Positions 11,068 to 25,079 of a DNA stretch of 64,000 bases are shown in pieces (position 1 is the first letter of the stretch; every line of letters begins with the position of its first letter). This DNA is from Cinnamomum chago (taxonomy: Eukaryota > Streptophyta > Magnoliopsida > Laurales > Lauraceae). A program made the position numbers and the translations under genes. The DNA lies in the NCBI GenBank assembly GCA_038049695.1, contig CP142456.1, forward strand, positions 67,917,922 to 67,981,921. The letters are read 5' to 3'. The notes under the pieces are model-generated. The model searched no databases, was not told the origin of the DNA, and was given only the letters and a program-made list of their open reading frames with translations.

Positions 11068-11877
11068 GTTTTGACCAAGTCCTCATATCTTAGGTTTGTT
11101 GTATTTGAACTCGGAATATTTTTATTGCACTTAAAAGACTTGCAACTAAACTAAACAAGCATGAAACCTGATAGAGTAGATGATATTTCAAACTGATATG
11201 GTGACGATTGCTGCCACAACGAGTACATGAATCCAACAAAATTAAACGAGCATTTGTGGAAAAAAAGGCTTTCAATTAAAGAAGTGAAACAGATCACATC
11301 GCAATCACGCTTTCAAATTCGAAAAGCAAAAAACCACAAACAGATGGAAGGCCAAAGATCATAGAAAACTTAACAAGGATTTTCTAGCCTTTTTGTTGTA
11401 GAAAAAATCCCCCCTTTTCTGGATCGGGTCGGAGATGGGAGCGCAGGGCGGACCAGTCGAGAGATGGAGAGATGAGGAGAGAGGATAGGACGTCAGGGAT
11501 GCTTTCACCGTAGTTAGGAGATGTTCCCCTTTTTGCGCGTGCAGACGAGAAAGGGAGAGGGGAGACGAAGGACGCGCGAGAGGGGAGGGAGAGTTGAGAA
11601 GGAGAGAGGAGATGACGTCGGGATGGGTGAAGCAGGCACCGTCGCGCGAGAGGGAGAGAGGCGAGAGAGGGAGAGGCGGAATGGGAGAGGCGAGAGAGCG
11701 ATGGGGCTTCAACAGTAGTCTAGGGCATTCCCATTTTTCTTCTCAACAACATATTCCTCTGACAGGCTTCAAAAATTTCGGGCGGGCTTTCTAAACATTA
11801 CATTTGGTCCAACTCACCCTCCAGCTAGGTTTGGGCTGGAATTCGGGCAAGCAAGTCAGGCCACATAGTCTTATTGG
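11068..11877. other. Intergenic with purine-rich block
   Basis: 11400-11720 is strongly G/A-biased (GAGAGGGAGAG-type tracts) and yields long but low-complexity frames on both strands. No domain is recognisable. The remainder is AT-rich with nothing to annotate. Confidence 0.45.
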
Positions 11878-12359
11878 CAGTATATATAGTAATTTTTCAA
11901 AGGGGAGCGCTATATAGCGCCCGCCAGTTTTGAAAAGAAAAATGCCCCTTGAGTTTTACCAAAGAGAAGAGAAGGACATTTATTGCATTGAATGGGTTGG
12001 CATATCAAAAACGAGGCAACTAAAAAAACTTGAATGACTCTTAATTTCTCTCTCCAAAAAGATAATGTATAAGTCCTAATTTCGCTAGATGACTCCTGCT
12101 TTTTCTCCGAATGGTTTCCACTCACGTGTTGTGGCATTAAAAATTAGGGGCATTTGGTTGGAGGCACCTCAAAGTATGACTTGAAAATAGTCCACAAAAA
12201 AAAGTCATGCAGCGAAAGGTCCTCTAATACATTCTCATACCTGATATTTTTAATCTACCATTTCTTTAAATCATATCCCATGATTGGTGGGATATCTCAT
12301 TGATAATGGTCAACTACCATTTAATTAGCCACGATCAATGGAATCTCATTAATGAGATT

Positions 12360-13135
12360 TTCAAATAAATTCTAAAAACACACAAATAAATTTCAAAATA
12401 ACGCAAATTATTTTAAAAAAATGCAATAAATTTTTAAAAAAATGCACAGGCCAACTAAATTTCAAAAGATCCAAATAAATTTCAAAAGACGATAAATAAA
12501 TTCAAAAAATAAAAATAAATTCGAAAGAAAGCACATAGATTTCAAAAAACACAATCATTTCAAAAAACACAGTAAATTTCAAAAGAACGCAGAGAAATTT
12601 AAAAAGACGCAAATAAATTTCAAAAGATCCAAATAAATTTCAAAAAATATAATTAAATTTCAATTGATCAAAATCAATTTTTAAAGATCCAAATAAATTC
12701 CAACAAATGTAAATAATTTTCAAAAAAATAAAATAAATTTCAAAGGACGTAAATAAAATTAAAAAACGCAAATACATTTGTCAAAACTAAGATAAACTAA
12801 TTTCCCAAATTTATGAAAAATTTGCCAAAAAATCAAATAAATTTCCCAATAACTCAGTTCGATTTGTCTAGAACTTAGATAAAATTGTTCTAGATCTCAG
12901 ATAAATTAGCCAAAAACTCAGATAGAATTAGTCATAACTCAAAGAAATTTGTTTCAGAACTCAGATAAATTTGCGCAAAACTCAAATAAATTTGACAAAA
13001 AATGAAAAACGAAGATAAATTTGACAGAAACTCATATAAATTTGTTAAAAACTCAGATAAACTTGACAAAAACTAAGATAAATTTAACAAAAACTCAGAT
13101 AAAGTTCATAAAAACTCATATAGATTGGTCAAAAA
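12360..13135. repeat. Degenerate AT-rich minisatellite, ~20-bp period
   Basis: The first half repeats a unit close to ACGCAAATAAATTTCAAAAG; the second half (from about 12870) shifts to a related unit close to ACTCAGATAAATTTGACAAA. Roughly 35 units in all, with many substitutions and small indels. Its reading frames (for example from 13021) are repeat artefacts. Confidence 0.75.
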
Positions 13136-13660
13136 TGATAAAACAACCCTATTGCCCTCCTACTCTAGCGGTGTTGCGATGGAGGAAGACAGCCTTGCTG
13201 CCTTTCTCTTTTCTCCAACGATGGCGCAACACTGGAGCGGCAGTGGTAGCGACGGATCTAGGCTGTGGGCTGGGCTTCCGTAGCAGGTCAGGTCAGAATC
13301 GACCCGGACAAACCCAACCTGGCCTGGCCAAAGGTCATCTTCTTCCTTCTCGTTTCTATAACCAAAAACGGACAATAGCAAGCCTATTGCCTTCTTCCTC
13401 GATTCTAGCGATGGCATGGCCGACGTTTGGAGGTGATCCCCCTTCTCTGACGACACGCAGGAACCGCGGTGGCGCCGGAAATCCGGCGATGGCACAGAAG
13501 ATCGTCTTCTTTTTCGTTTCGTGTTCTACAAGTCTACAACAGAACCTGGGCAAGGTTACAGGGGTCTTCTTCTTCCTCTCCAGCTACGGCGTGTGGGCTA
13601 AGGAAGCAGCAACGTTTGGCGATGCTACTTCTCCGAAATAACCCCGATTTTGTCCTCCGA
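13136..13660. other. GC-richer block of unknown origin
   Basis: Much richer in G and C than the AT minisatellite beside it. Phrases such as GCGATGG recur. Frames exist on both strands but none shows a recognisable domain. It could be captured host sequence carried by the surrounding insert; that is a guess. Confidence 0.35.
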
Positions 13661-14815
13661 AAAAAAAACTGAGATCGATCTCAACTGTTGAGATCCAATC
13701 CGTCAATATCTATGTCCGGATTGAAGAAGAAAAAGAGGGAGAATGGAAGATTTAAAATTTAAAATTTTATGCCTAATTAGTTGAAAGGGAAAATCAGTCA
13801 TGAAAATGTATGAGGTGGCGTGTTTAGGGACCTCTCTCCATGAGGTGACGCATCTAGGGACCTCTCACCGAAATATATCCAAGCTGCATGAACTACAGGC
13901 CTTAAAGGAAAAGTTGATGGACTGAAGGCCTTACAAGACCTCTATGAGGGACCTTTCGCTAATTATCTCTAAATTCTATTCCTATGAAAAAGGTGTGGCC
14001 CACAAGCTAGATGGTTTGGATAAAATATATGGCCTATAAGCTCAAGTTGTTAGCAGGGCATGGTTCTCAAACGATAGCCCAATGAATCTATCAATAGGGC
14101 CCACCACTGACCCAAAATGCTTGAAATTATCATCACTTTTTTTACTAGGGGCGATCTGATTTTGTCCAATCAAAGGTGTAATCTTTCATGAGGGCCCCCA
14201 ACACCCATTCATCACATGTAAATCGTATTCTTTAGCGGGGACCATTTGTGGAAAAAAAAAGAGATTATTACATATTTGGCCATAAAAGGGAAGGCCATTT
14301 AATTTGAATGGTTGGGTTATTTTTCATGGGTGGGCCCTCAACACCCACTCACCACATGTAAATCATATTCTACAATGGGACCACTTATGAAAATAAAAAT
14401 GATCATTAGATAAGTTGATAGTTATTTTGATTGGACTCGATTTTGATGGGCCCTACTAGAATCTCATTCAAATAGGAGTTTAGCATATGTACGTCCAACC
14501 TTTAGAGAATATCTCTCTCTCTCTCAAATTCAAGCCTCCAAGTTCATAGCACTGTATCCTATTTCCTCTCCTACACACTTTCCTAAAAAGGTGTGTTAAT
14601 AAATGCTAGTAGAATGGTTTTAATATGGTGCACCGGTGGCTTGTCTTCATTGGATGCAAGAAAGGGGCAAAAACGCCCCTCTCCACATGGGTCATTTTGG
14701 AGAATTTCCCTTTTTCAAGATACCCTACTTTAAAAAGTTTCTTTTTCCAGCTGTCCTTGTTTTTTTGGTCATGGCTCACCTTGAGTCAATCTTGTCTTTT
14801 CACACACTACAACTT

Positions 14816-17800
14816 TCCGTTGAATTGTCACAAGTTCAAATTTGACACAAATACAATTTTTCCACACCGTCTTTTCACACACACTACAAGCCCATGTTGA
14901 ATAGTCACAACTCACAAGTCTAAATTTGACACTCATCCAACTTTTCTATACAATTAGATTGATATCATAATAAAAATGATGCCTGTAAACTATTAAATTT
15001 TAGAGCATAGATGTTACAATGATCTAATGGAGTCAATTTTGCTTATAGGTAGGTCTCATATAGATCTTTCTATCCAATATACTTCTATGATCATCATGAA
15101 GCAATGCGTGCACATATGCAATTGGAGCCACCTGGGGCTGGGATAGGGGGATTTCAAGATATGGGTGGGACCTATCTACTTATCAAGTTTGGGCCCTATC
15201 CTATCATTCTATCATCTTCATCTGGGCCCCATAAGTTTGATGGTGTATAATTCATTCACATGGTGGTGGCATTCGAACAAACGGTTTACAATCCATTCAT
15301 ATAAGTGCAAACCCAAGGGCACGTGTGTGCTATAGGGATTTTCTTTGTAATTTTCTTGAGAAATTGGATTTGCATGCAACCCAGCCAAAAACTTCATTTA
15401 AAAATTCAGATCCCCATTCCAGCAGCCTTCATCTCCTTCCTCTCTCATTTGCATGTGAATACATTTCACCCTCCATCTAGGCTTCCTTCATTTTCTCTTC
15501 TAATCAACGTAGGGATTATGGAATGTAAGACTTGAGGAGTTTCCCTTCATCCTCTTCACTAACTTCATCTTCTTCTTTTATCTTCTATCTTCTCTAAGCT
15601 TTCCTCTGATCCTCAATCCATCTCCATTGATAAGATTATCACCTAATCAAGGAGCTATGCATGTTTGATTGAAGAGTTAGAAGCATCACAATCTCCAAAT
15701 TCGTCATCTTCTCCAACCCCAAGATCCATTCTTCATTATCTCCTCTCTACCCATTTCCCTTGGTAAGACTACAATATTCCTCTAATGTGTTCTTTTGATT
15801 AATACTATAGGGTTAGAGTTAATTGAGTCGCATGCATTCTCATTTGAGTTATCTTATGCATTTCACCATTGCAAGATGTAGTTTGAGCTTATGATTTGAG
15901 GATTTTGCATAATTTGAGCCAAAGAGAAGATTAGGGTTGGAAAGCACCAAATTAAGACAAGTGATGAGCAATTTTGGATTATGCATGTTGATGATTATTT
16001 GATTGTACAATATAATGATATTCTTTGTCAATTTCAGCCTATTCTTTCAAATTAGATTAAAATTGAATTGATTATTAGAATGGAATGGAATGAATTGATG
16101 GATATAAATTATAAATGATTGGATGGATTGTAGAAGAGCATAGTAGGCTCAAATTGTTCATAGAATGATCCTTGAAAAGATTTGGAGAAGAATGGATAGC
16201 TTTGGAGAGTATTGGAAGGGAGAAGTGAAGTTATAGAACTTGGATTCAGAAATTATGGACTGTACGCTTGAGCGGGGGTTTATGCACTCAAGCGCACATG
16301 CTCTCGGGTTGATATCCACTCGACTGCATAAACCACCGCTCGAGTGGACCTGATACTTGTCATGGACCCGGGTTATTCAAATAACTATAACTTTTGATAC
16401 GTAGGTCGGGTTTTGGCCCTCCACCTACCATTGGAAACCTCTTGAAACGTAGAATCCAGTGGTCCATGCCTCTTAATGATCAGAGGTTGGAAAATAAAGT
16501 GAATGGGTGGATCAATAAACCAGGCCCTGTTTCTTTTGGAAAAGGGACTTTAGACCTAGTTGGACCCTTAGGCTGGAACCTTTTGGCCATTAAGGGAATT
16601 TATTACACTTTAAAAGACATAGACCCTCCATAATCAATCTTTGAGGATGATTATGATACAAATACTAAAGCAATAAGGTTATTAGGGCGTGAAAAGGACT
16701 AACTTTGTAGGTCCATATACGTGGAACCCACGATCGATTAACATGGTTTGTTGGAAATCATAACACATGAGAATCTTGGGCTTAGATTATCTCATGTGTT
16801 TATCCGATTCATCTAGCACTTCACCATGGGTGTTGGTTTAGGAATTTTTGTGTACATCGCGCACACACCAAGTGACACCAACGAAATGTAGCACGTACAT
16901 CAAATTACCTAAAACTACATCTTAATGGACGGTTAGAGATGGTGGGTAATTAGATTAGGGTTGGTTAGTAAATTTCCTTGATTCCATTAATCGAATAGCA
17001 TTGCATATTGATATTGATATTGACTTTACTATTGCCCTCAAATGTCGAAATAATTACTTATATGCATTATTCGTATTACTTCCCAATTTTTTATTGCGAT
17101 TGTCATACAAAGTTATCATACATTAATGTGTTATTCGGACTGAGTAAGTATGTGATTAGATTGATTGGAATGATTAAAACTAAAGAGTGAAATGAGTAGA
17201 GTGGAATCTCATAGATTCGATATGAATTGAATAGAAGTGTAAAGTCTTAAGTGTAAAGTCTTAAACAAGTCCTATTGATTGATTAGAATGGTTTGACTCT
17301 ACTTAGTTTTGACCGTATGATACTCGACGAGGTTGAAGTTCAGTTTAGTCAAGGTAGTAGTCAACTAGAAAATGAGTATTGGATTCATGATTCGAGAAAA
17401 CATAATTTATTCATAATGCTCAATGTGCCTAGTTGATATTTATTTGGTCTCTCTTCAATTTACTCGTCCTTAAATTCAAAATTAGAATAACATGTGTTTA
17501 ATCTTAATTGCTCATACATTGTTGAATCATCGTATTCATGGTGCTACACTTGGTGTCATGGGTATATAGGATATTTAAGAGAATAACTGATAGTTTGCCA
17601 AATTAGAGATTTGATCAGCAAAAATATTGATTAGCTTATCTGCCAGAGAACGTACAAGAGTGGTAATCGTGGTCTGGGATTAGAGATTGCATCTTGTATT
17701 AGTTTATATTTATGCTGTGATTAGTTCTGATTGTATTTGTATTAGGATTGTGTTCCACTAAGGTATAGCTTCTATTAGTTTCTTCATTAGAATGCTTTGG

Positions 17801-20800
17801 GTTCAATGCATTCGAGTGTTTAAAATATTAGTTTTGTTAATGATAATTGTAGTGTATTATCTGAACCATGGAAAGCTCATGGCTTTGATATCGATATTGT
17901 ACATGCTTCCACAAATAAATGTTATTGACAAATGTTGGTGAGTAATCCTCACACGTGCAAAGTGTAATTTTCTCCTTCGTGAATTCGGATTTGATCTAGA
18001 ACAGGTGTGACTTCATGGGAGTAAGCGTCACACCTTGGGAACTACTCTAAACGGGAGATTCTTCTGCCTGGGATGTGACATCTTTGTTATAGATAGCTGG
18101 ATCTCTAGGAATTCTCTTGTTTCTTGGAGAAGAAGGAAGAGAAAAAGAAGCAAATTGAAATGAAATGGGAGAGGGAGAGATTGAAATTGCATGGGATGGG
18201 GTTGGATTGGGATAAATTAACTAAAATGTCCTTGTTTAAAAGCTTTGTTAATGAAGGGTACTAAGGGTATTATGGGTGTTGTAGGTTTAGTTGCATAATT
18301 CTTGAAGAGAAGCCCACATTCTATCTTAGAATTACTACTAAGGGCCTCTAGCTAACTAACTAATTCTAATAAATATAACTAACCCCCTATGTATTCTATA
18401 AAATACAAAAGACCCCTAATGCACAAACTAGGCATAATCACTAGGAAATTACCCAACTACCCTCACTAGTCACCTATTAAATAGGATAATTGCCTATAAT
18501 TGGGTCCCACTAAGGTAAGTAAAGAGGCGGGGCCTCATAATGGGGCCCACCTCCTCTACATATTTTGGATAATTTCAAGAGAATCTCAAGTGAATTTGAA
18601 GCAAGTACAAGAAGCTTTTTGAAAAGGCAAGCCAAGGAAGAAAATCTCATGCACATGTGGAATAATTGCAAAAAATAGAAAGATTTGCATGTGTGTGGGA
18701 CATCCCATATCCTGGAATATTTGGGCTGGATTTTCTCTTCAAAATTATGAGATTTTTATCTCAAAAATCTCTCTCAAGATTCCAAGTCAGTAAGATATAT
18801 TTATGGTTCGAGTGCCGAACTCAACCAAATAACAAAAATTCTAGTTCTACGATAACTTGTAGCACAAGGCGATGAACCGAGTCGTTTCTTGAGGATCAAA
18901 GTACCAATTAAACCAAATCATAGTAAAACAAAGGGGGGGATTATGTATGCAGAATATAAACGCAAGAAATAAATGTAAGAAAAATATCAAATTGTAAAGC
19001 AACCAATCCAAGAAACTGTCAGAAATCAAGTTGGCTTTTCATCGAACACTTAACATGCATCTGGATTGAATTAATTGGTTAAGCTATGATTGACTAAAAT
19101 CTCTGCATCAAACACAAAGAACTCAATACAAGAATTCTTTACTAGACAATCACATAGAATTTAACTAACAAAGGATTCATAAACCTGCAATCGCTAGATC
19201 CATGCAACCTATGCTAGTTTAACACCCATGATTCAATTAACCTAGATTAGCAAATCTGCCAACCTAACCCTCTTCAATTCATGTGACTAAACCACAATTA
19301 ATCAATCACAATCTAATCACAAATCTCAATTAAGAATAAGGATCCAATCAGATCACATCACACAACAGAAATCTCTAATCATGCAATTCGAAATCCCAAT
19401 CAATAGAAGAAGGAAACAATTAATTCAATTCAGAATCAAAATTGGATACAGAATCTCAAAGCCAAAACAAAATTTCCTCCAGATCCTTGGATTGCTCTGG
19501 AATGTTTAGCCCTCCATGGCTACAGTACTTGGGTTCCAAAAAAAACAAGAGAAAAGAAAAGAAAAACCTATCCACAAGAATGCATCCCGTTTTCCCCTTT
19601 TTGCTCCCTCTTTATACAAAATCAACCGACTGTAAGAAGTTTTGTTGTGAGTATTCCACTTTTGCCCCTAAGTTAAAGTTAACCCTCGGCCTCTTAGCTT
19701 TCTTTGGCAACTAAAATCACCTGATTTGGGCTTAAGATGAGAGAGTTATGCCCAAATCACTCTCAATGGGTCTCTGGACTCGTTGGCTGACTGCACAGGG
19801 GTAGAACACCATCAAAACGTTGTATTTCCAATTGGTAGTCTTCATAAGAGTTTGAGCCCCTTTTGTGTAAGTTCCAACTGGACCAGTTTCAGCTCCAAAA
19901 GACCTCTACAGCCCAAGTTATGGACCAATTAGTGAATGCTGCTCGGGTTCCAGCAACAGCACCCTTGTTCTGACTTCCAAGCCCAATCCGGCCCACTAGA
20001 AATCTGATTCAGCTCTGGGGCTCTTCATGAAAGTTGTAGAGCTCTCTCTTATATTTCCTGCAAGGCAAGATACATAATTTTCAGATATCTAGAGCTCAAG
20101 ATATGGCTGAAATACAGAAACAGTGTCAAATCCTAATAATGCTGGAAAAATCAATTAAGCCCAATTTGAGCCCAAACTTACAATACATGGCCAAGCTCAA
20201 ACAATTAAGTACATGGAGAGTGTAAAGGACTAAAAATGGAGGTTTATTAATGTATGAAACCTGTGATTATCAATTTACAAGAATGGATTGCGTGGAAAAC
20301 AATTTGGAGAAAAACAAGGAATCATGTCTGCACATGTGTGGGACGTCCACCCTTGCTTATGCAACTGCGTCCCACGACCAAGGTGAATTAATAGGTTCCA
20401 CAGGTGAAGCATATTGAAATTCAAGAACGGTCACACACAAAATTCTAATTAATTGTAGGGCCAAGTTGAGTTGATTTGTTAAGAATTTTATATTTGCCAA
20501 GTTGGTGTGCAAAGAAAATTTTAAATTGGAAGGCAAGAACTTCTCTTCAAGATCTTAAAGTTTTGTAAAATTTGAGATTAAGAAGGGATGTGTGACCAAA
20601 GATAGTGGTTGTATGGCTACAAAACAGGATCTGTGGAGAAGAATTAGGGTCACCCAAACCCTATTTAAGGGAGACTCGGGCTGCGCTTCTCCCTATAAAA
20701 GGGGACACCATTGTCTAGCAACTCTCATCCACTCTCTCCATCTCTCTCTTTTCCACATACTCTCTATCTCTCTTAGGAAGGCTTTTTCTCCAACTAGAAG

Positions 20801-22139
20801 GGTCCTTTGATCCTATATGTGATTGTTGAATGTTTTTAATTCATTACAATTCTTTTATGTAAAAACAACATATATTAGTAAAAGTGTTTCTTACTCTTTT
20901 CAATTTTTTTTTATTGTCCTTGGGTGATTGGTGCTAGTTTTAAGTTTTTTTTTTTTTTCTTGTTGGTATTTAGATCGACAGCCCAAAGGCTCTACGAGCA
21001 TGTTTCAAATTATGAACCCATTAAAAAAAGAATTTTGAAAGAGAAGAATGCACTTCCCATACATTTAAATTTATGTACTTCTACACATTTAAATTTATGT
21101 TCTTCCACACATTTAAATTTCTATTAAAACCACACATTTACTTTTTTTTTAATCTAGCTACCACACATTTAAATTCCTGAGCTTTTATTTATTTTCTTTA
21201 TTTTTATGATCAACTCAATTTTATGTCTATTTTGCATAGGTTATGGTTGGAACTAGTTAACATTGCTTGCATATTCATATGGGTGGAGTTTAGACATGTT
21301 TAAGCTGCTGGTTATTTGAGTATTCAAAATTGAATCCAGAAGAGAGGAAAAAAACCCTCAGTTATTGGCGGAAATTCGATTGAAAAACCACTTATCATTA
21401 ATGACTTTCCTTGTGAATAACTTAAGTAAAATTTGGAATCAAAATTTTAATTTGAAAGGATAACAAAAATTAGTGATTTTCATGAAGAATTCTAACCAAA
21501 CACTTTGTTAAAATTCGGATCCCAAAATAAAATTGCACAAATCTACATATTGTTGCACAAATTTCATGACAGATTTTGAGTGAGAAGTTTCTGATTTGAA
21601 ACATGATAAAAACACATTATTCTTCGATGAAACTTGGGGAAATTAAAGTCTGATTATTGTACTTTCAAACCCTAGAGTTTCAATGCAAAATTATTCTGAG
21701 AAGTTGGTGAACCAATGGTTCAAACATGGCTGGTCGAACCCACCTGTAAAGTTTCTGTGTTTAGGCCACATTCATGAATTCATATCTCATTTGTTTTAAA
21801 TTCTTTTTCACTTTCATTTTTTTGTTTGATTCATGCATCCTTAGTTTAAATTCCATCCATTAAATTCAGTTTTAAGTTGGATTAGGATAGACAAATTCAT
21901 ACATAAAAATAACCCAGCATACTAGTTCTTGAGATTTAGAATTTTTCAGCATCTCATAGCATACATTGCATTACTAGCTTTCTAATGTTATGATCTGTTT
22001 CTAATTTTGTGTTTTTGATTGTTTTAGGTTATTTCTAAAATTAAAAGACCTTTTCAAAGTTGTTTTTGTGAAGATCTTAGAAGTTAGAAAGTTCTTTAAG
22101 ACTTCAAAAGATGACTTAGTGTATTTTCTAATTTACTAA
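14816..22139. other. Long gene-free AT-rich stretch
   Basis: No coding region longer than about 100 codons and none with a recognisable domain. Landmarks: CTCGAG/CTTGAG palindromes at 16254-16345; phrases typical of LTRs or leaders at 19750-20160; a TATA-like CCTATAAAAGGGG at 20693-20705 followed by a CT-rich leader; and a four-fold CACATTTAAATTT tandem repeat at about 21060-21175. Parts are probably remnants of LTR retrotransposons, but I could not pair any termini. Confidence 0.4.
16254..16345. repeat. CTCGAG-centred palindrome cluster
   Basis: Within 90 bp the sequence has ACGCTTGAGCGG, CACTCAAGCGCAC, CCACTCGACTGC and CCGCTCGAGTGG. The same type of cluster occurs in both LTRs of the TR-GAG element (4570-4680 and 10770-10885), although the surrounding sequence is not alignable by eye. 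Confidence 0.6.
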
Positions 22140-23154
22140 GGGGCCATTTGGCGTGTCTCCTATCAGTCTCTTAATGTCTCAAAGGGTTTCAAAAGGTCAA
22201 AAGATTGTTTGGTAAGTTGAATAGTGGCCACAATTTAGAAACGGATAAAGACAAAAAAAAATTCTGTTACGGAAAGCAGGGGAAAGGGTGATAATCGAAA
22301 CAGAGCTGTGGGTCTAAATCGCGAAGATGTGAGCGAGTATAATACATGATACGGTGATTTTCGCATCATCAATTTTTTTAAATTCTGGGACCATATATGA
22401 TGATCTGAACCATTAGAAATCTTAACAAGACCAAAAACGGCCACATGTCCAAATCTGAACCGTTAATCTTTCTCTAATCTTGAGATATTTACAAAAAACC
22501 ACAGAACCATTGATATAATTTTTTGACTTTTATGGGTCCCACAAGCATGATCAGCACCGTTGATCTTCTTTGGAATAGTGAAAACGGCTATGGGTCCAAA
22601 TTTTAGTCACTGACTTGATGTACATCTTGAGAAAATTACGAAAAACTACGAGCCGTTGGATATGGCCACGTCAAAAAAATGCATTCCACGTGACTTTTCA
22701 CTAGTCCGTTTTTTCTTTTTTCTTTTAACCTGGGGGACCCCAAATGACTGTATGAACCATTGATACTCTTCACATGATCAGACACGGCCATATATTTAAC
22801 TTTGAGCCGTTGATCATCCTCAGATCTTGAGATATTTGTAAAAAAAATGATGCACTATAGATTTGTATTCATGAAATTATGTGGGTACCACAATCATGAT
22901 CCTAACCATTGATCCTCTTTGAAATATTGAAAACAAATATGGGTCCAAATTTTTGGCCCTGATTCATTGTAGATCTCAAGAAAATAATAAAAAAAACTTG
23001 AACCATTGGTTTTTTTAAACATCTGTTTCAAACAGTTATTTTATTTTACCAAAGGGCCTATTTTGAAAACAACTATTTTAAACCGCTCCATTTCAAATGT
23101 ATCTGTATGATATAGATCTATACTTCATTAAGATAAGATTTGTCAAACAAGCCC
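22140..23154. mobile_element. PIF/Harbinger-like MITE candidate (1.0 kb)
   Basis: Left end GGGGGCCATTTGGCGTG; right end read in complement is GGGCTTGTTTGACAAATC. A TAA trinucleotide lies at both edges (22137-22139 and 23155-23157), the target size for PIF/Harbinger. The interior has repeated phrases of the form GAACCGTTGATC. The end sequence and interior style match 43430-44240. No coding capacity. Confidence 0.5.
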
Positions 23155-24541
23155 TAACTTAATTGTTTTCTAAATTGGGTGGGATTTGAAGATCTTTACT
23201 TTTTGAAACTTCTTTACTTTAGAAAGTTCAGAAAATCTACTTGGCCCGACCCTGGGGACCGAGCATGGGATCCAAGGGTCCTCCTTGGGGACCGGGCCAG
23301 GAGTCGGTCCCCAGGTCGAGCCAAGTAGCACTGCTCTAGAAAGTTTACTTAGTTAATTCACAAACTTAGGAAAATAATTAACATAGCATAGTTACTAATT
23401 TTAACCTAGGTTCTAACTTAGATAGTTTCTAATTTTGGTACTTAGGATTTAATTAAGGAGATATTTCTTTACTAAATTAGTTCTTTTGATGTGTTTTCTA
23501 ATTTTGTAGGTTTTGGCTAACTTAGGATTGTTTAGCTTAGGGTTTCTTTAGTTTAGGTTGATTTTATTATTTGGGAAGTTGTGATAATTAATTTTTAGTA
23601 TTTGGACTATTTTTGTGTAATTTGCTTAGTTTCTTAATTAGGGTAGATTTAGTCTCAATTTCGGACAGGTTAAAGTTGGGAGGTTTCTTAAAGAACATTG
23701 CTCCCTGTGAATTGACCTGGTTTTATCAGTTTTTACTACAATCAAAGCTCTGCACTTGGAGTTGCGATCAGACATATAGGTGTTTGTGTGGCCCACTTGG
23801 ATGGACCATCAAGTGGGCCACACTAGGGGTGCGCACTATGGGCACAAAAGCACATAGAACTTTACCCTATAAAAGAAAGCTTTTAAAGATAGCTTTTATT
23901 CTCCAGACATTTTCTTAGTGGTCCCATTACAATAGAGGCTGGGCAAAAGAAAAAAAAAATCCTCTCGGTCAACACTTAATTATTTGGTAACAGTGTAAAA
24001 AAACTAAATAATATATATATATATATATATTTATAATTTAAGGCCCTAAGCCATCCCCTGAACCGACCCTAGCCCCTGAGCTTCGGCAGTGCATGCCGTA
24101 ATGCTTCGGCCTAGCCCTACTTGTATGGAGAGTATGGTGAGGACAACCGAAGGGCTTGGCCCTTTGACACCTGTATGGCAGCCTAAGATCATGGTTATGA
24201 AGCAGCGAAGAACTTTATCATTATCTTAAACTGCAAATGCCACCGGTGGAGGCAACTTTGGCCTCTTATTCCTTCTCCTGTCTCAATTTAGCCCGCAATA
24301 AAATCATCATTATGACAGTAACCCACTATACAACATACGCATAGGAAATGTAAGCTTCATGTTTTCAACTACTGAAACAAAACATTTATCATCACCATTA
24401 TCTTAGCCTAATCTCATCGAGTCAGTCTGATGAGCTATTGTCCTATCGACATATCGAAATAATGATATAGATAAACATACATATTACTTTGCTCCCAAGC
24501 CAATAATTATTTTCCGAAGCATTGAGCGACCAAATTAGAAG
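23155..24541. other. Intergenic downstream of the OMT pseudogene
   Basis: No gene recognised. Contains an AT microsatellite at about 24008-24031 and a GGGACCGAGC-type inverted segment near 23245-23325. Transcription of the pseudogene would have ended here. Confidence 0.4.
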
Positions 24542-24845
24542 TTACATGCCTTTGTAGTATTCCATAACCCAAAAATTATAAGCATTAGATGCAACCCTAA
24601 AGCTAGCGAAGCCAGCTCTCTTTGCCAAGGCCTCAAATTCTTTCTCATGCCTCTCTTTACCTCCAGGACATGATATAATCATCAGTACATCAAAGCTGAT
24701 GGCATTTCTAGCAGCGACATTATCTTCTGGGGTCTGCTGGAGAATATACTCTGCGACAATCACCTTTCCAAAATCTGGTAGTGCTTTGTGTCAGTTCTTC
24801 TAAGAGTTTCAGGCACTGCTCGTCGTTCCAATCATGAAGTATCCT
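24542..24845 (-). pseudogene. Locus A exon 4 (catalytic C-terminus)
   Basis: 304 bp against 303 in the intact gene. It begins RILHDWNDEQCLKLL, keeping the catalytic His, then shifts frame by one inserted base next to a TGA where the family has Cys, and resumes as HKALPDFGKVIVAEYILQQ through GGKERHEKEFEALAKRAGF to MEYYKGM and TAA. The acceptor reads GG instead of AG. Confidence 0.9.
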
Positions 24846-25079
24846 CCGCAAATTTTTTTCTATTGAATCAACTTCTTGAACCTTTTGGATCAAATTTAAC
24901 TTTGGCCAGTTAAAGGCCAGAGTCAGTGGTTGCTTGTGTGTGATTAGCCATGATAAGGGAGTTCATGGGCCATGATGTCCCGGGTCATAGGTTAATCAAG
25001 CTTGGCCCATTTATTAGTGGGCCTCCTTTGAGGCTTGGACGTCCTAGCTTGCTGATGGGACTAAAGCTCACGCCTAGAC

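Larger units (their letters stand above)
11878..14815 (+). repeat. Dispersed repeat copy R-a, split by a 1.8-kb insert
   Basis: 11878-12146 and 13968-14815 are collinear with 49950-50760 and its continuation to about 54190 (interrupted there by other insertions). In R-a the two halves are separated by 12147-13967, absent at the equivalent point near 50190, so the intervening block is an insertion. Inside the insert, AGCGAAAGGTCC(C)TC at 12211-12224 is repeated inverted at 13946-13960, a possible TIR. The left edge AGGGGCATTTGG resembles hAT-type ends. The insert's class stays uncertain because no clean target duplication was found. Confidence 0.65.

Noticed and set aside
11359..11720. Open frames on both strands in the purine-rich block
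   Set aside because: Low-complexity composition, no start context, no domain.
13021..13641. 206-codon frame on the plus strand
   Set aside because: Its first 40 codons are a translation of the AT minisatellite and the rest overlaps open frames on the other strand. No domain.
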